Assembly: GCA_961205875.1 (NCBI GenBank)
Contig: OY540816.1
Location: 10,860,701-10,924,700 of the forward strand
From: Sialis fuliginosa
Lineage: Eukaryota; Arthropoda; Insecta; Megaloptera; Sialidae
Length of the DNA stretch: 64,000 nt
Direction: 5' to 3'
Shown here piece after piece: positions 1 through 10,762 of the stretch. The position numbers and the translations under genes were made by a program. The notes under the pieces are model-generated. The model was not told where the DNA came from and made no database searches. It saw only the letters and a program-made list of their open reading frames with translations. The first letter of the stretch is position 1, and every line of letters begins with the position of its first letter.

Positions 1-2034
1 TCATCAGGAGTAAAGTATGCAGAGTAAATATAAATATTTTTATAATTAATGGAGGTTAAGTTCAAATTTTTCACCCATATTTCTTCCACAGTTGCATATT
101 TTGGTAACAGATAAAAACTTGATGTTTTATTGGATGAATTATTATCACAATTTGGTACAGCACAAAGTTTTAGTTTTTCTTTTTGATTTTTCTATGATTG
201 CATTTTAATAATTTTAATTACTTATTTACATAATTTTTATATTATATTTAAAAATTTCATATCGCTGTTTGGGAACTTCAGAAAGGTTCAAGTTTTATCC
301 GATATGTGGCAGAGTGGTCACTGACCATAGCAAATAAAGTATTTTAAAATTACTCCAAACCAATTTAGAAATTATAAAAATATGTTTAACTTATTAACAA
401 ATTATTTTACAATATACAAAAAACACTGTCCTTATAACGTATTATTGCCATTCTGTATTTGCTTCAGTTGGCTTCAAGTGTAACTTGTTTTGTACGTGTT
501 ATTGATGATATTAAAATTGCTTTAAATTATTATTCCTTTTTGTGAATTATTGCCAGGTGGAAGTATTATAACACAATGAAGTTTTACTTAAGATTGTGAA
601 GTAAATTTAATGATTATAATGACCTTGTTTATATCTAGTCATCAAGCATTGAAAATGCTCTAAACTTAGTTACAATTTGTTTTTGAACATTCCTATACCT
701 TTAGTGGTACACACTATACTTGTAGATGATCTGATGCTATGATTTTTTTTTCTGTATCTTTCTGCGTAGTGTGAAGTTATGGTATTATGAATATTTATTC
801 CTCTATACAAGTTATTTTTATCAATATAATTATAATAATAATATTTCTCTTTTTATCTAATATCTATCCTATATCTTATTGTCGTTGGTATGTAATTTAA
901 TAAACTTTCAATGTTTGATCATTTATTTAGTTATATTTTACACAAATTTTAATAAATCCGAATTTTCAAACATATTTTGAAGCCATAACAAAATAAAATA
1001 AGTAATGAACAAAAATGTTTCGAGCTAAAAAATATCTATTCAAAATATTATAAAATGTATTACGGATAGAAAAAGTGATAAAAATACTTCAATAAGTTCA
1101 TATTAAATAAATTAATATAACCAATCATCATAAAGACATATTTTTATATAATACCATAACTGCATCTACAAATTTCTCTATAACGTTGATTACATTTCCA
1201 ACTTGTGCCTTTACCATCTTCATGTTTAAGCACAGTTTTCTTGAAGTAGAATACCTCTTTTATGTATCCAAATATTAAGAGAATGTATATGAATATCTGA
1301 AAATAATTTGTTTTATAATCTAAGCTTGATGTGTCTGAATATTAAATACATGAATGTATTTAAAGTCGTTTGGTTTTTTATTTTTACCCTCACGGCTCAT
1401 GATTTATTTTAAAACATCTATTAAATGTTACAATATATTATAAAGTTATTAATAATACTTACATGTGTCCATGTTGCTTTTAGGTCAGTCAAATGTTTTC
1501 AAAATCAGCTTAATCTTCAAAAACTGGAGGTAATTATTTTATTTTAAAAATAATTGTTTTACCTATAAAAAATAAAGTGTACCATTATTTACAAAAATTC
1601 ATTGACATTGATACTTTTTCTATAAAACTTTGGTACTGCCATTTCTATTAATAAAATTATATATTCAATAAATTATTTACTGTTTTCTTTACAATGCACA
1701 CATGTAGGGCTTATTAAGAATGAGGTTTATATTGTTATATATTTCAGTTATTGTCTATCAAATGTTATATCAAAATTACTTTTATAAAATTTGACGAAAA
1801 AATTCTACAAAAATATTTTATTTCATTTGTAATTTAAAGTTTGTAGCAATAATGAAAATTCTCATATCATAATTAAAATTTTATGTAATTATTAGAAAAC
1901 ATAGCTGTTATATAATATATGTAATGATTTTTAAGAAAATAAATTATCTTCAAGTATATTATTAATTTACTAACATGAAAATCGTTTAGAACAAAAATAA
2001 CAAAAAAATTCCATATAATTATTTTGTTTTTAGG
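1..2034. other. AT-rich stretch, nothing recognised
   Basis: Very AT-rich DNA with short A/T runs and scattered stops in all frames. I see no transposon termini, tandem array or coding stretch that I can support. It could be intergenic DNA upstream of the exon at 2737 or the tail of an unseen neighbour. Confidence 0.5.
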
Positions 2035-2041
2035 TGGTTTT

Positions 2042-2270
2042 TAGGGTTCCGTAAAAACCCTATTATTCAGTCAAGCAAAATATCTCCTACTATCAATGAC
2101 AAATAATAAAGTCAACATCATTTTAAATTTTGGAAAAATAAGGAGAGACATTAAAGAGTAAATTTTGTTTTCATACCTAGGCCTGTAGAGTGTAAAAATG
2201 TAAATTTCAATCTAGAATTTGACCTTTTCCAAACAGTCCCCGTACTTATTATGTACCGAAGAAATCCTAA
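2042..2270 (+). repeat. Small inverted-terminal repeat element (AGGGTTCCG family)
   Basis: Begins TAGGGTTCCGTAA and ends in the imperfect inverse ACCGAAGAAATCCTAA. The interior shares ordered blocks with 18438-18604: a TTTTGGA-AAATA stretch, then a TGT-AAAATGTA block, then AGAATTTGACC, then AACA-TCC before the same GG/CC-rich terminus. This looks like a non-autonomous element or a retrotransposon-tail-derived repeat. The superfamily cannot be called because no target duplication is clear. Confidence 0.45.
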
Positions 2271-2326
2271 AGTCTTACAGCAATAATTTTCAAGTTATTA
2301 TTTAAAATTTAAATATTGATTTGAAT

Positions 2327-2497
2327 CACAGACATAGCGTGCGAAATTTGGTTCTCATAAGTGAAGATAGTGATATAACCCAACGTCCCAACAAATAATC
2401 TATATTTTTTTACACTCATGTCTATCCAATTACCCAACGCACTCTCTATCTCTTTCTCTTTTTGAATTTGATGCGTGGTCCATGCTCAATGTCTATG
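2327..2497. mobile_element. Short hAT-like MITE with 8-bp target duplication
   Basis: Termini are CACAGACATAG on the left and the inverse of CATAGACATTGAG on the right. They are flanked by a perfect 8-bp direct repeat ATTTGAAT (2319-2326 and 2498-2505). The terminal sequence and the adjoining AGAAAGAGATAGA-like stretch match the ends of the larger copies at 21870-22629 and 26803-28993, so this is a short, diverged member of that family. An 8-bp duplication fits hAT (or P) transposition. It lies about 240 bp upstream of the exon at 2737 and could affect its promoter; that is inference. Confidence 0.65.
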
Positions 2498-2652
2498 ATT
2501 TGAATCAGTAATTTTTCCCGGTCAAATTTAATTCGTGAACGCTATCATACTTATAAAATGATAAAAAGAGATGCAGCATTCCCGATGTAATGCGATAGTA
2601 AAAGATGCCTATATTGTTGAGTCAATACATAAAATGCATGAGTAAATGTCAT

Positions 2653-2690
2653 CCAATCAGCTGTTACATTTTGCATAGCACCTGTATATT
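2653..2690 (+). promoter_or_regulatory. Possible CCAAT and TATA-like promoter elements
   Basis: A CCAAT pentamer lies at 2653-2657 and a TATATT at about 2685-2690, 50-85 bp upstream of the ATG at 2737. Such motifs are common by chance in DNA this AT-rich, so support comes only from position. The transcription start is not visible. Confidence 0.2.
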
Positions 2691-2736
2691 TTACGGCTTT
2701 TCAACACGATGTAGAATATAAAAAATAAATGTAATA

Positions 2737-2914
2737 ATGTATCGTGGTGCCAAATTAATATTAGTTACTGGTTTGGGTTTGTTTTGTGTTTGCACCTTAG
2801 CTAAACTATGTTTCTGTTTGTGGGAAGAAGTTTTTTATTCAGGACTTAGTGAAGTTGACATTTGGTTAGAGCAAAACAATCTCTCACAATATAAAGAAGC
2901 ATATCGAGATATGG
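2737..2914 (+). CDS. Putative first coding exon: membrane-anchored SAM-like protein (partial)
   Basis: An ATG opens 59 codons plus one base, then G|GTAAGT, a consensus 5' splice donor at 2915-2916 (phase 1). Residues about 5-29 are strongly hydrophobic (KLILVTGLGLFCVCTLAKLC and onward) and look like a signal anchor or transmembrane helix. Residues about 37-59 (LSEVDIWLEQNNLSQYKEAY followed by RDM) have the W-L---L--Y---F/Y spacing of the first helices of a SAM domain, usually a protein-protein interaction module. The frame runs on in the intron only four codons to a stop, as expected if splicing occurs. I did not find the next exon; the window's repeats may lie in its first intron. A signal anchor followed by SAM suggests a membrane-tethered scaffold, but I do not recognise the gene. 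Alternative: a chance frame beside a chance donor. Codon use is less A/T-extreme than nearby frames, which favours a real exon. Confidence 0.55.
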
Positions 2915-3237
2915 GTAAGTTTATTTGAGTTTATACATCTATTGTTGCCATTTAAAAATATATTTTAATTGTTGATATTTTTCGTATTTGTCAGTAAAAT
3001 TTAGGTGTGTATTTTTAATGCGCTTGCGTTGTCGTGACAGTTAAAGGTCCCGGTATCTTTTCCAGGACAATTCGGGTTATCTTCAAAATATTTTCAAGAA
3101 AATTGAATTTCAATTTACGTTCATCATTCATTGTACAATCCTTTATAATTTATAATATAACGTTTAAACAACACATGGATGTATAAATCGAACGTGCAAT
3201 TTATATGATTATTATCAAAATTATATGATCTAATTTT
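2915..3237. other. Likely intron start, nothing recognised
   Basis: Follows the donor at 2915. AT-rich, with a short GGTCCCGGTATC patch near 3046. No acceptor followed by an open frame in the right phase could be picked out. Confidence 0.35.
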
Positions 3238-3430
3238 TACCGGGATGGGTAGATGCTTGAAGTTCGCATACATTCCGGGGTGTGTCGTTAGTGTTGCCCT
3301 ACTCCCGATGCATGCACCACGATTTTACCCTTCGAGTTTAACTCCCAAGCTCGCAGTGTTACTCCAATCGCCCTTGCGGTTGGTTCGGAATGCGATGTGT
3401 ACCGTGTTGTTACACATTTAGCGGACGATG
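3238..3430. other. GC-rich island of unknown identity
   Basis: About 190 bp near 50% GC in much poorer surroundings. It is open on the plus strand from about 3246 to a TAG near 3419 (about 58 codons). A minus-strand frame is also open over most of it, reading roughly SEPTARAIGVTLRAWELN. Motifs include CATTCCGGGGTGTGTCG and CCCTTGCGGTTGGTTCGG. It could be a fragment of a conserved repeat, an unrecognised exon or a regulatory island. I do not recognise it with certainty and assign no function. Confidence 0.4.
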
Positions 3431-4114
3431 AGAATTGTTGTGTGATTTGTAGTATAATATTTTTTTAGATTAAATATTTCCTTTATAATTATGTGGTGCG
3501 AAGATGAATCTGAGATCTGTTCAATCGGAATGGTCATGCATCCGTCCTCAAGTACATCTTCTGGTAAGGAAGATATTTGAATTATGTTGTTTATATTATA
3601 ATACAATAGCTTCTAAATAATGATGATATGCTGTTATATTAATAATGTATCGAAAACATGGAATTTTCAATGACAATTGATGACAATCGATGCAATTAAA
3701 CATTATATAATATAATAATATGATATCAATATGTATCTACATAACAGTCAAAACCATTTGTTTGTATGTATATTAGTATCAACGTGTAATAAATATGTTT
3801 TATTTTATAACATAACTAAAGAACTTTTTACCAACTTTCATATAATTTTGAATGTACTGAATTATAATTTGAATAGTTCAATATTTAAGAAATATAATTA
3901 AAATAATTATAAGTAATTCTAAAATTCAAAATAAAAATATGGGACAAGAGACGGGTAATAGATTTTTTAAATAAAACTATTTTTGACAGGAGAATAATTA
4001 ATCCGTGCAAAAGGATAAACATTACAATGATTTCAATTAAATAAGTCGATAACAGTGTGATCAAAAACGTATTTACTAATATTCAGATTCGGAATGATTT
4101 TTATACAATAAAAA
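3431..4114. other. AT-rich stretch, nothing recognised
   Basis: No open frame with protein-like composition, no transposon ends and no tandem repeat that I can support. Confidence 0.4.
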
Positions 4115-5250
4115 AAGTTGCAAAAAATTTCTTAATACGCGCCTAATTATTTTTTTGTATATTTTTAATTTTTTGATAATTTCAATCTAAACCTAAAACT
4201 TTCTACTATGCAAACGTTAAAATAACATTTAATATGTCAAAGTGAATAGCGATTGCAAATAACAATGTCGATTTTTTAAGCAAATGGAGATAAATCTTCA
4301 TAAGGGAATATTTTACTACAAAAGTTGTAGTGACCTATTTTATAGAAAATTTAATGCTTACAAAAAAGATTTTATAAAATTTTCACGTTACATGTTTCGT
4401 TCTTGAGATATTTTGAAAAAATAACTGTTTTGGAATATCACCCATCACACACGATTTTAATGCTTTTAAAATGAGTCTGTCCTCTAGCCAGACCCAATCA
4501 ACCAACCAACCAAGTTTATTAGGTTCAATGGTTCATGAATTATCCGTGTGACAAGGGTTCAGGGAACAGATAAGACACAGACACTGAAAAAAGTGTTTGT
4601 TTTGGCCTGAAACGGAAAGATCAAGTGAAAATTTTGAAATCGGATAACTTATTTTTCCCTTTAAAAAACGATCACAAAGCTTCTCGTATCGTATGACGAG
4701 GAAGCAATTCATTAAAATTATGTTATTTGAATCAAGTATGGTATGAAAATTTTTGATTTTAGTTATTGCTTCCTCGCCTTATCGAAGATACGAGAAGCTT
4801 TGTGATCGTTTCAGATTGAGACAAAAAAAATGTTCTCCGATTTAAAAATTTTAAATTAATCTTTCCGTTTCACGTCAAGACAAACACTTTTCGTTCCGTG
4901 TCTTTCTGTCTGTCCCCTGAATCCTTGTCACACACATAACTCATGAACCACTGAACAGATATTATTGAAATTTGGTCGGATTGTTGGGTCTGGCTTGAGG
5001 ACGGTCCCATTTCAAAATCATCAAAATCGTGTGTAAGCGGGAAGGGTGACATTCTAAAATATTTATTTTTCAAGATATCTCAAGTTACGTGAAAATTTAA
5101 TAGAATATTTTTTGTAGAGCATTGAATTTCCTATAATATGGGTCTACAACGTTTGTTGTAAAATATTCCCTTACCAAGATTTATCTCAATTTATTTTTAA
5201 AAATCGTGTTTTGTTTTTCTAAACTGATATTTGCTTGGACATATTAAATG
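4115..5250. repeat. Head-to-head pair of GCTTCCTCG-family elements (large inverted repeat)
   Basis: The left copy (about 4115-4707) ends GAGGAAGCAA. The right copy (4766-about 5250) starts TTGCTTCCTCG and reads outward in the opposite sense, so the two form arms of roughly 500-590 bp around a 58-bp spacer. Shared blocks, in order from the centre, are: GATACGAGAAGCTTTGTGAT, a CTGTCTGTC/ACAGACAC stretch, CACGATTTT-ATG, AGATATCTCAAG and a GGGAATATTTTAC block. Single copies of the family lie at 24545-25358, 43198-44178 and 55888-56545. Neither arm keeps the GTGCTAAATTCAC end seen at 24590. No transposase is visible. Confidence 0.75.
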
Positions 5251-6152
5251 ATCAAAAATCAGAACTTCCCGATTTATCGGCTTTATTTTGAAGTTGCTGA
5301 AAAAATGGTTATAGGTATATATTTTGTCAGATTTGTATTTCACTTGAGCTAATGAGCACAACATCCAATATTTTTAGGCAGATTTTCGGAGGAACTTCTT
5401 GATTAGAACATACGTACACACATTTTAGCGTTAATTATATTATTTCATTAATTAGATATTCGTATTATAAAAACTATATTAAATAATACTCAAATACAAT
5501 TAAGAAAATATTATTCATTGTAAAGGTTTGTTAAAAGTTTTTGAATTTATAAAGTTTCCATGTTGTATGGTAGAGATAAGCACAAGAAAATATATTAAAG
5601 TCTCTTGAAAAGAATAGTTGAGCCATTCTTTTCAACGCTGATGCATTTTCTACACTGGCCATAAAACTATTATTGTATTATTCTTTATTCTTTTATATTT
5701 GAAAAGTTTGTATTAAATGTTCAAAAAACAAAAGAATGAAGATATCTTAAATAGTGTTTTCTTTGTTTTAAAATAGAATAAAGCTGTACATAAAAATGTA
5801 AATCTTAAAAGATGCAACTTACTGTTGTTGTTTCAACTGACTTTAGTGGCGTGTTATGTTAGTCGGGGGCAACAGGAAGAATTAATAGATAATAATAATT
5901 ATTATATTAATTAATAATAATTAAGTATTCATATTTTTTTATCGAATAAAAAAATTAAAAATTTATACGAACATTAAAAAATGTTTATTTCACAATACGT
6001 GAAGACTTTTTTTTTGTTCTTCAAACAATTGTAAAAACAAAGGTCTTCAAAAAATACATGCAATTTTTTACTTATTTCCTCAAGTCTCTAGGTCATTTCC
6101 TAATAAATGTTCCCACTGTACAATGTGCCACTGCTTTCAAAATAAAATTACA
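5251..6152. other. AT-rich stretch, nothing recognised
   Basis: Mostly A/T with runs such as 5885-5960. No coding frame or element end could be supported. Confidence 0.4.
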
Positions 6153-6154
6153 TA

Positions 6155-6701
6155 AGGTACTGGCACCAGTCTTGGATATGACCCCAGTAATGGCTATTTA
6201 AATTAAATGTACTTAATTAGAAATATTTGTTGATATTTGATCACTACCATTTCTGAATAATAATCTATATAGATTTAACTATCTTACAGCGTGATTTGAT
6301 GACAATCGGCCAATAGGTGTTAAAATGGTGGACATTTAAACTAATTATTAATATAATTTATTTATTAATTATTATATTATCATAGAAATTGCATTACATT
6401 GTTTCATATTTGACGATTCTTTCTTTTATGACTTTTGTGTCGTAGTACTTATCATTTTGTAATCATTAGCAAGTGTCCATCATTGCGTGCTCATTACTGG
6501 TTTTACCTTTGCCATTACTGGAGAAAAAAAACATGAACAAAATAAAAGGCTATAATTTAAAAAACAAACTATATTTGCGGACTTTGGTAATTAAATTGAT
6601 TAAATAAAGAGTTACTTGTTTTATTAGTAACATGAGTTCATGAGAATTACAAAAAACAGTTAACCTTGCTCTTATATCGGCCATAACTGGTGCCTGTACC
6701 T
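6155..6701 (+). mobile_element. TA-flanked MITE, AGGTACTGG family, copy 1
   Basis: Terminal inverted repeats are AGGTACTGGCACCAGT and ACTGGTGCCTGTACCT, bounded by TA at 6153-6154 and 6702-6703. At 547 bp it is non-autonomous. The interior carries blocks shared by all four copies: GATTTGATGACAATCGGCC, ACGACACAAAAG (as its inverse), GCGGACTTTGGTAATTAAA and AGAGTTACTTG. TA duplication plus this length fits a Tc1/mariner-type (IS630) mobiliser, though no transposase of the family is in the window. Confidence 0.85.
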
Positions 6702-6703
6702 TA

Positions 6704-7125
6704 TTGAATCAAAGTTAAAATTCGTGATAATGTAATAATGACAGAAACACAATAAAAAAATATTCTTCATTGCATTGATTTTAGTTTACGTTGTTTAGAA
6801 ATAAATCAAATAGCACGATTTTGGTATCACGAATTCCAATCGATTTTTATGAAAAATTTTACTTTTAATTCGGTTGAAGCTTCATTTTGCTTCGGCATCC
6901 ACATTCAGGGTCTTTGAGAAATTATAGCAAGGTCACTACTAGACTTTTTGGCGTTACTGGCAAAATATATTTTGTGCACTATTTTTTTTAGAAAATGAAA
7001 AATCTTAGTTTTAATTCAACAAATAGATATTTTTTTCACTGCAAAAAAGGAGTAGTTACAAGAATAATTAAGATGGAAAAAGATCTACCGAAAAAACTCG
7101 AATACTCGGTATTATAAAAAAAATT
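6704..7125. other. AT-rich stretch, nothing recognised
   Basis: No supported gene or repeat between MITE copy 1 and the small CTCGAG element. Confidence 0.4.
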
Positions 7126-7360
7126 CTCGAGGGCAAAGCTAATTAGCTTTTCGCTAACACTATCTGCGAGGTGTCAAATAAATGCGTATAGTAATGTTTT
7201 ATGAGTTACACTTAATAGAAGTCGCTGATTTTTATTTAACGCGCATGCGTCATAGTCATCATATAAACGATTTCATTAGCTGTATTTGTAAGTGGTTGTT
7301 ATTTATATTTAATTCCTAGGAGATAGCGTTAACCACAAGTTAATTAGCTTTGCTCTCGAG
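7126..7360. mobile_element. Small MITE with CTCGAG termini
   Basis: The left end CTCGAGGGCAAAGCTAATTA and the right end TAATTAGCTTTGCTCTCGAG are close inverse complements. A second inverted pair lies inside (GCTAACACTATCT against AGATAGCGTTAAC). AAATT occurs immediately left and one base beyond the right end, a possible 5-bp target duplication. At 235 bp there is no coding capacity. Confidence 0.65.
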
Positions 7361-8035
7361 CAAATTCTTTCCAACAGCGGGCATTAGCCGTAAATTCCGA
7401 ATATATGCCGCCAAAATTGTATATTGTCTGTTTTTTACACAGATTTGGATTTATTTTCTAGAAAAATGAAATTATCGTTAGTTTGGTGTAAATTTGAAGT
7501 CGTCAAATTTTCTAACATATGTCATAAATTGGCATGAAAAAATATTTTTAATAAAAAATATTTGGTCTAATGGATTTAAATATTTAAAAAATATTTTTTA
7601 GGAATTTGTACATAATGTTAAAAAATTTAATTCAAAGGAAAAATACTTGCTTTGATTTAAATGTGAAGTTTACGAACTGTGCATATTATATGTACGGTAA
7701 CTGAAGTCATCCCTTCTTTCTCTCGTCCACCCACGTTGTGTTGGCGTGCACCGCACTGTTTACCGCTTCGCGCGTCAACCGATAACTGCACGAACATGTT
7801 AATTACTGTTTAGATAAGGTTTAAGAACAGTGCAGAATATTGTAAGTAGCAGTATTTACTTGTATAGGTATATAATTATATTGCAGTTTCCGGTATTTTG
7901 AAAACTATTTAGTATAGTTTGAATAGTGTAGGAAAAAAACAAGGATTTTGTTTGTGGGGCCAAAAGCGAATTAAAAACTTCAAGGGCCGTAGACACTTTA
8001 TATTTTAGAATTTAGAGTTTCTCTTATATCTTCTA
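7361..8035. other. No gene seen; short GC-richer patches
   Basis: Includes a GC-richer patch at about 7720-7800 and a hAT-terminus-like AAGGGCCGTAGAC near 7981. Neither could be extended into an element. Confidence 0.35.
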
Positions 8036-8410
8036 CGAGTGGACTCGCCCCGGTTTCGCACGGGAGTAAATATTTCACCCCCTGTCACGTATGGAGGGTT
8101 GTAATTAGTTTTATTAGATCCGGCGGGAAAAATACTACTGGGGTGAGGGTTTTAGAGGGAAAAATAATCCCCTATCTCGAGATATTTACGATTTTTTCCG
8201 ACTTGATTTATTATTATTCTCACTGATTATTCTTTCTGTTACCTAACGTAGCAAAATATATCCTATATCCTGACCAAAGGAGATATCTATCTATGAATTT
8301 AAAAAAAAACACGTAAATCAGATAAGTGGTTCTCGAGTTATAAGCGCACAAACGAATAGACAGACAGAGAGACGTTGAGCTTTATATATGTATATTATAG
8401 ATGTAACTGT
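8036..8410 (+). mobile_element. Non-LTR retrotransposon 3'-end fragment
   Basis: Starts CGAGTGGACTCGCCCCGGTT followed by CGCACGGGAG and ATTTCACCCCCTGTCACGTA. It ends with a conserved tail: AGTGGTTCTCGAGTTATAAG, then GACAGACAGAGAGACG, then a short TATATATGTATATTATA repeat. The same order occurs on the minus strand at 14011-14370. Such tails are typical of RTE/CR1-type 3' ends or SINEs sharing them. No reverse-transcriptase frame remains. Confidence 0.6.
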
Positions 8411-8732
8411 TATAATTAAAGGAACATTTTGTTATTGTATTATGCATAAGTTCGTAGCGTTTTTAGTTTCTAAAGAACAAAACGCCTTGGAAAGAGATTT
8501 CTTTGACGTACCTATTTATATCAGTGTCATTTTTGTAGAACGTTTGTGTTAATTACTGCTAATGAAAATGAAGTACAAAAAACGAACATTTCTAACATAC
8601 TGTTTGGTTCGAATTTTGCAAAGGAGTTAAGAAATCGGAGGTCCCCTGTTTTCTGGGAGAATACTATCGAATAAAGTACGGTATGGAAATTTTTTCTCGT
8701 TTCAAAGAAGACCTTTTTAATATGAATGATTC
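8411..8732. other. No gene seen
   Basis: Open frames here lack protein-like composition, and no element ends were identified. Confidence 0.35.
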
Positions 8733-8880
8733 CCCACATTTAGAAAGACTATCCAAATTTGATAACCGTGTTAACGCTTCAATTCACAATAATACACCTC
8801 AATCAACTCGAGAATTGGCCAATATGAACAATTGTGACTAATCAACCGTCATATGACATTTGCAATCCGCATACTGCTAA
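8733..8880 (+). pseudogene. Mariner transposase N-terminal (HTH) relic
   Basis: Plus-strand conceptual translation gives HLERLSKFDNRVNASIHNNT, PQSTRELANMNNCD, a stop, STVI, a stop and HLQS. This is the second helix-turn-helix of mariner transposases (family pattern: R-TTRELA---N-D-STV--HL). Two in-frame stops and no catalytic D,D34D region nearby make it a dead fragment. It is unlinked to the mariner C-terminal relic at 33440, which comes from a different part of the protein, so these are two insertions or one dispersed by later insertions. Confidence 0.7.
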
Positions 8881-9254
8881 CGTTACAAAATCAGTATTCT
8901 AAAATTTGTTCGGTAAGTTATTTCACATACGCCATATTCTCTTGATTGCTATATCAATATTTTCTGCTCTCTATTCAGTAACCTTCGAGAAATATCCTTT
9001 AATAACTGCTGCTTTTCATAATTGGTTTGACCTCCAAAACACCGGATTTATTCAGGCGTGAAAACGAAAAACCGCCAGAACATTAAGAGTCAATCATAAA
9101 CAATGAAAGATAATATATTATTGATTAGTTTATATATTTTGTTAATTAAAAAAAAAACTACGATCTAATGGATTAACATACTAACATTTAGTTACTATGA
9201 AATACTTTTCAGAAAACATGAAATAAAATTGTTTAATTCTTATAAAACGCAGAA
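8881..9254. other. No gene seen
   Basis: Possibly the decayed remainder of the mariner insertion. I could not align it with transposase by eye. Confidence 0.3.
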
Positions 9255-9831
9255 AGGTACTGGCACCAGTCTTGGATATAACCTCAGCAATGGCTATTTT
9301 TTAATTAAATATACTGAATTAGAAATATTTGTTGATATTTGATTACTACCATTTCTGAATATTAATCTACATACATTTAACTGTCTTACAGCGTGATTTG
9401 ATGACAATCGGTCAATAGGTGTCAAAATGATGGACATTTAAACTAATTATTAGTATAATTTATTTATTAATTATTATATTATCATAGCAACTACTTTACA
9501 TTGTTTCAAATTTGACGATTCTTTCTTTTATATCTTTTGTGTCGTAGTACTTATCATTTTGTAATCATTAGCAAGTGTCCATCATTGCGTGCTCATTACT
9601 GGTTTTACTTAATCCATTACTGGAGAAAAAAAATAAACAAAATAAAAGGCTATAATCTGAAATCTAAAAAACAAACTATATTTGCGGACTTTGGTAATTA
9701 AATTGATTAAATAAAAAGTTACTTGTGTTTTATTAGTAATATGAGTTCATGAGAATTACAAAAAAGAAGCCCGTCAATCACAAAAACAGTAAACCTTACT
9801 CTTATAGCGGCCATAACTGGTGCCAGTATCT
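9255..9831 (+). mobile_element. TA-flanked MITE, AGGTACTGG family, copy 2
   Basis: Same termini and internal blocks as copy 1, in the same orientation (AGGTACTGGCACCAGT to ACTGGTGCCAGTATCT). TA follows the right end, but the left flank reads AA, so one side of the duplication has mutated. It has a short extra segment near 9768-9785 (AGAAGCCCGTCAATCAC), making it 577 bp. Open frames across it are chance frames of the repeat. Confidence 0.85.
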
Positions 9832-10208
9832 TATAAAAATATAGCTTCACCAGCCGATAGCAAGTTACAAAATTAGTGCCTGTAAAAGCTATAATATAAT
9901 TTGGCGACATCGCGAAATATTATAACAAAAGTATCAATACATGTAAAACAATCTATCTGACAGAAATACTTTCAACCTTCGCCGTTGTATAAATAGTTCA
10001 ATATCTGTCCAAAATATCTGTAGACGCGAGTCGAAGAAAATCACGAGCGCGTTTGGCCGACATGCGAGACTCGCACGGAAATGCATGCAAGTGACGGCAG
10101 CCTTGCATGTGTGCATAAATAATAACAACGAGATATTCCGGTGTTACCCGGTTCAACATGTTCAATTGTATTTAATAAAATCATATAGACGGGTGTAGGA
10201 TACTACAA
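9832..10208. other. No gene; GC-richer patch at 10020-10125
   Basis: The patch contains GACGCGAGTCGAAG, CGAGCGCGTTTGGCCGAC and CGAGACTCGCACGG and stands out from its surroundings. No identity could be assigned. Confidence 0.3.
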
Positions 10209-10762
10209 TGAGTACGTTTACACAGCGCTTTTATTCCAGTTTAACTATAACCGATGTAATAAAACCGTTTCAAGTGGTGGTGTTTACACATACGAGAATA
10301 AGTGACGTCAGCTGAAATTATATTTCCGATTTGAAATACGCTATAAGTTCGATGGTGTACCAACAAGAAATCAAAAATATTTCGTCTCTTTTATGTCCCA
10401 CAAAACACGTTTCTTTTGTTTTCCATCTCTTCGTCTCGGGTGTTTTAACCATATTTTAACTGACGACGCTTTTTCAAATGTTAATGCGAAGTGCATTACG
10501 ATGAAATCTTTATACTCCGTAGATATTTATATTTTTTGAGGTTGGCTAATTAGGTATAATTATGTCCATGCAGTTTACACGGATTTTTATTCCTGCTCTA
10601 TTCCGGTTTAGTTATGCAATTCCCGTAGACCAAGAGGAATAGCATAACTAAACCCGATTTGTTATGTCGGGTGTAAAGTGCCGTTTACACGGACTTTTAC
10701 ACCCGGTTTTATTACATCGGTTATAGTTAAACCGGAATAAAAGCGCTGTGTAAACGTACTCA
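10209..10762. mobile_element. Foldback element, TGAGTACGTTTACACAGCG family
   Basis: The ends TGAGTACGTTTACACAGCGC and its inverse are followed by inverted blocks CTATAACCGATGTAATAAAA / TTTTATTACATCGGTTATAG. Shorter nested inversions lie near the centre, with copies of GTTTACACGGA and TTCCGGTTTAGTTATGC. About 65 bp of each arm is nearly perfect. A one-arm fragment of the same family is at 60944-61035. No coding sequence. Confidence 0.75.

Noticed and set aside
4115..5250. CRISPR-like or integron-like repeat array
   Set aside because: The repeats are a single inverted pair of transposable-element copies, with no regular spacers; the genome is eukaryotic.
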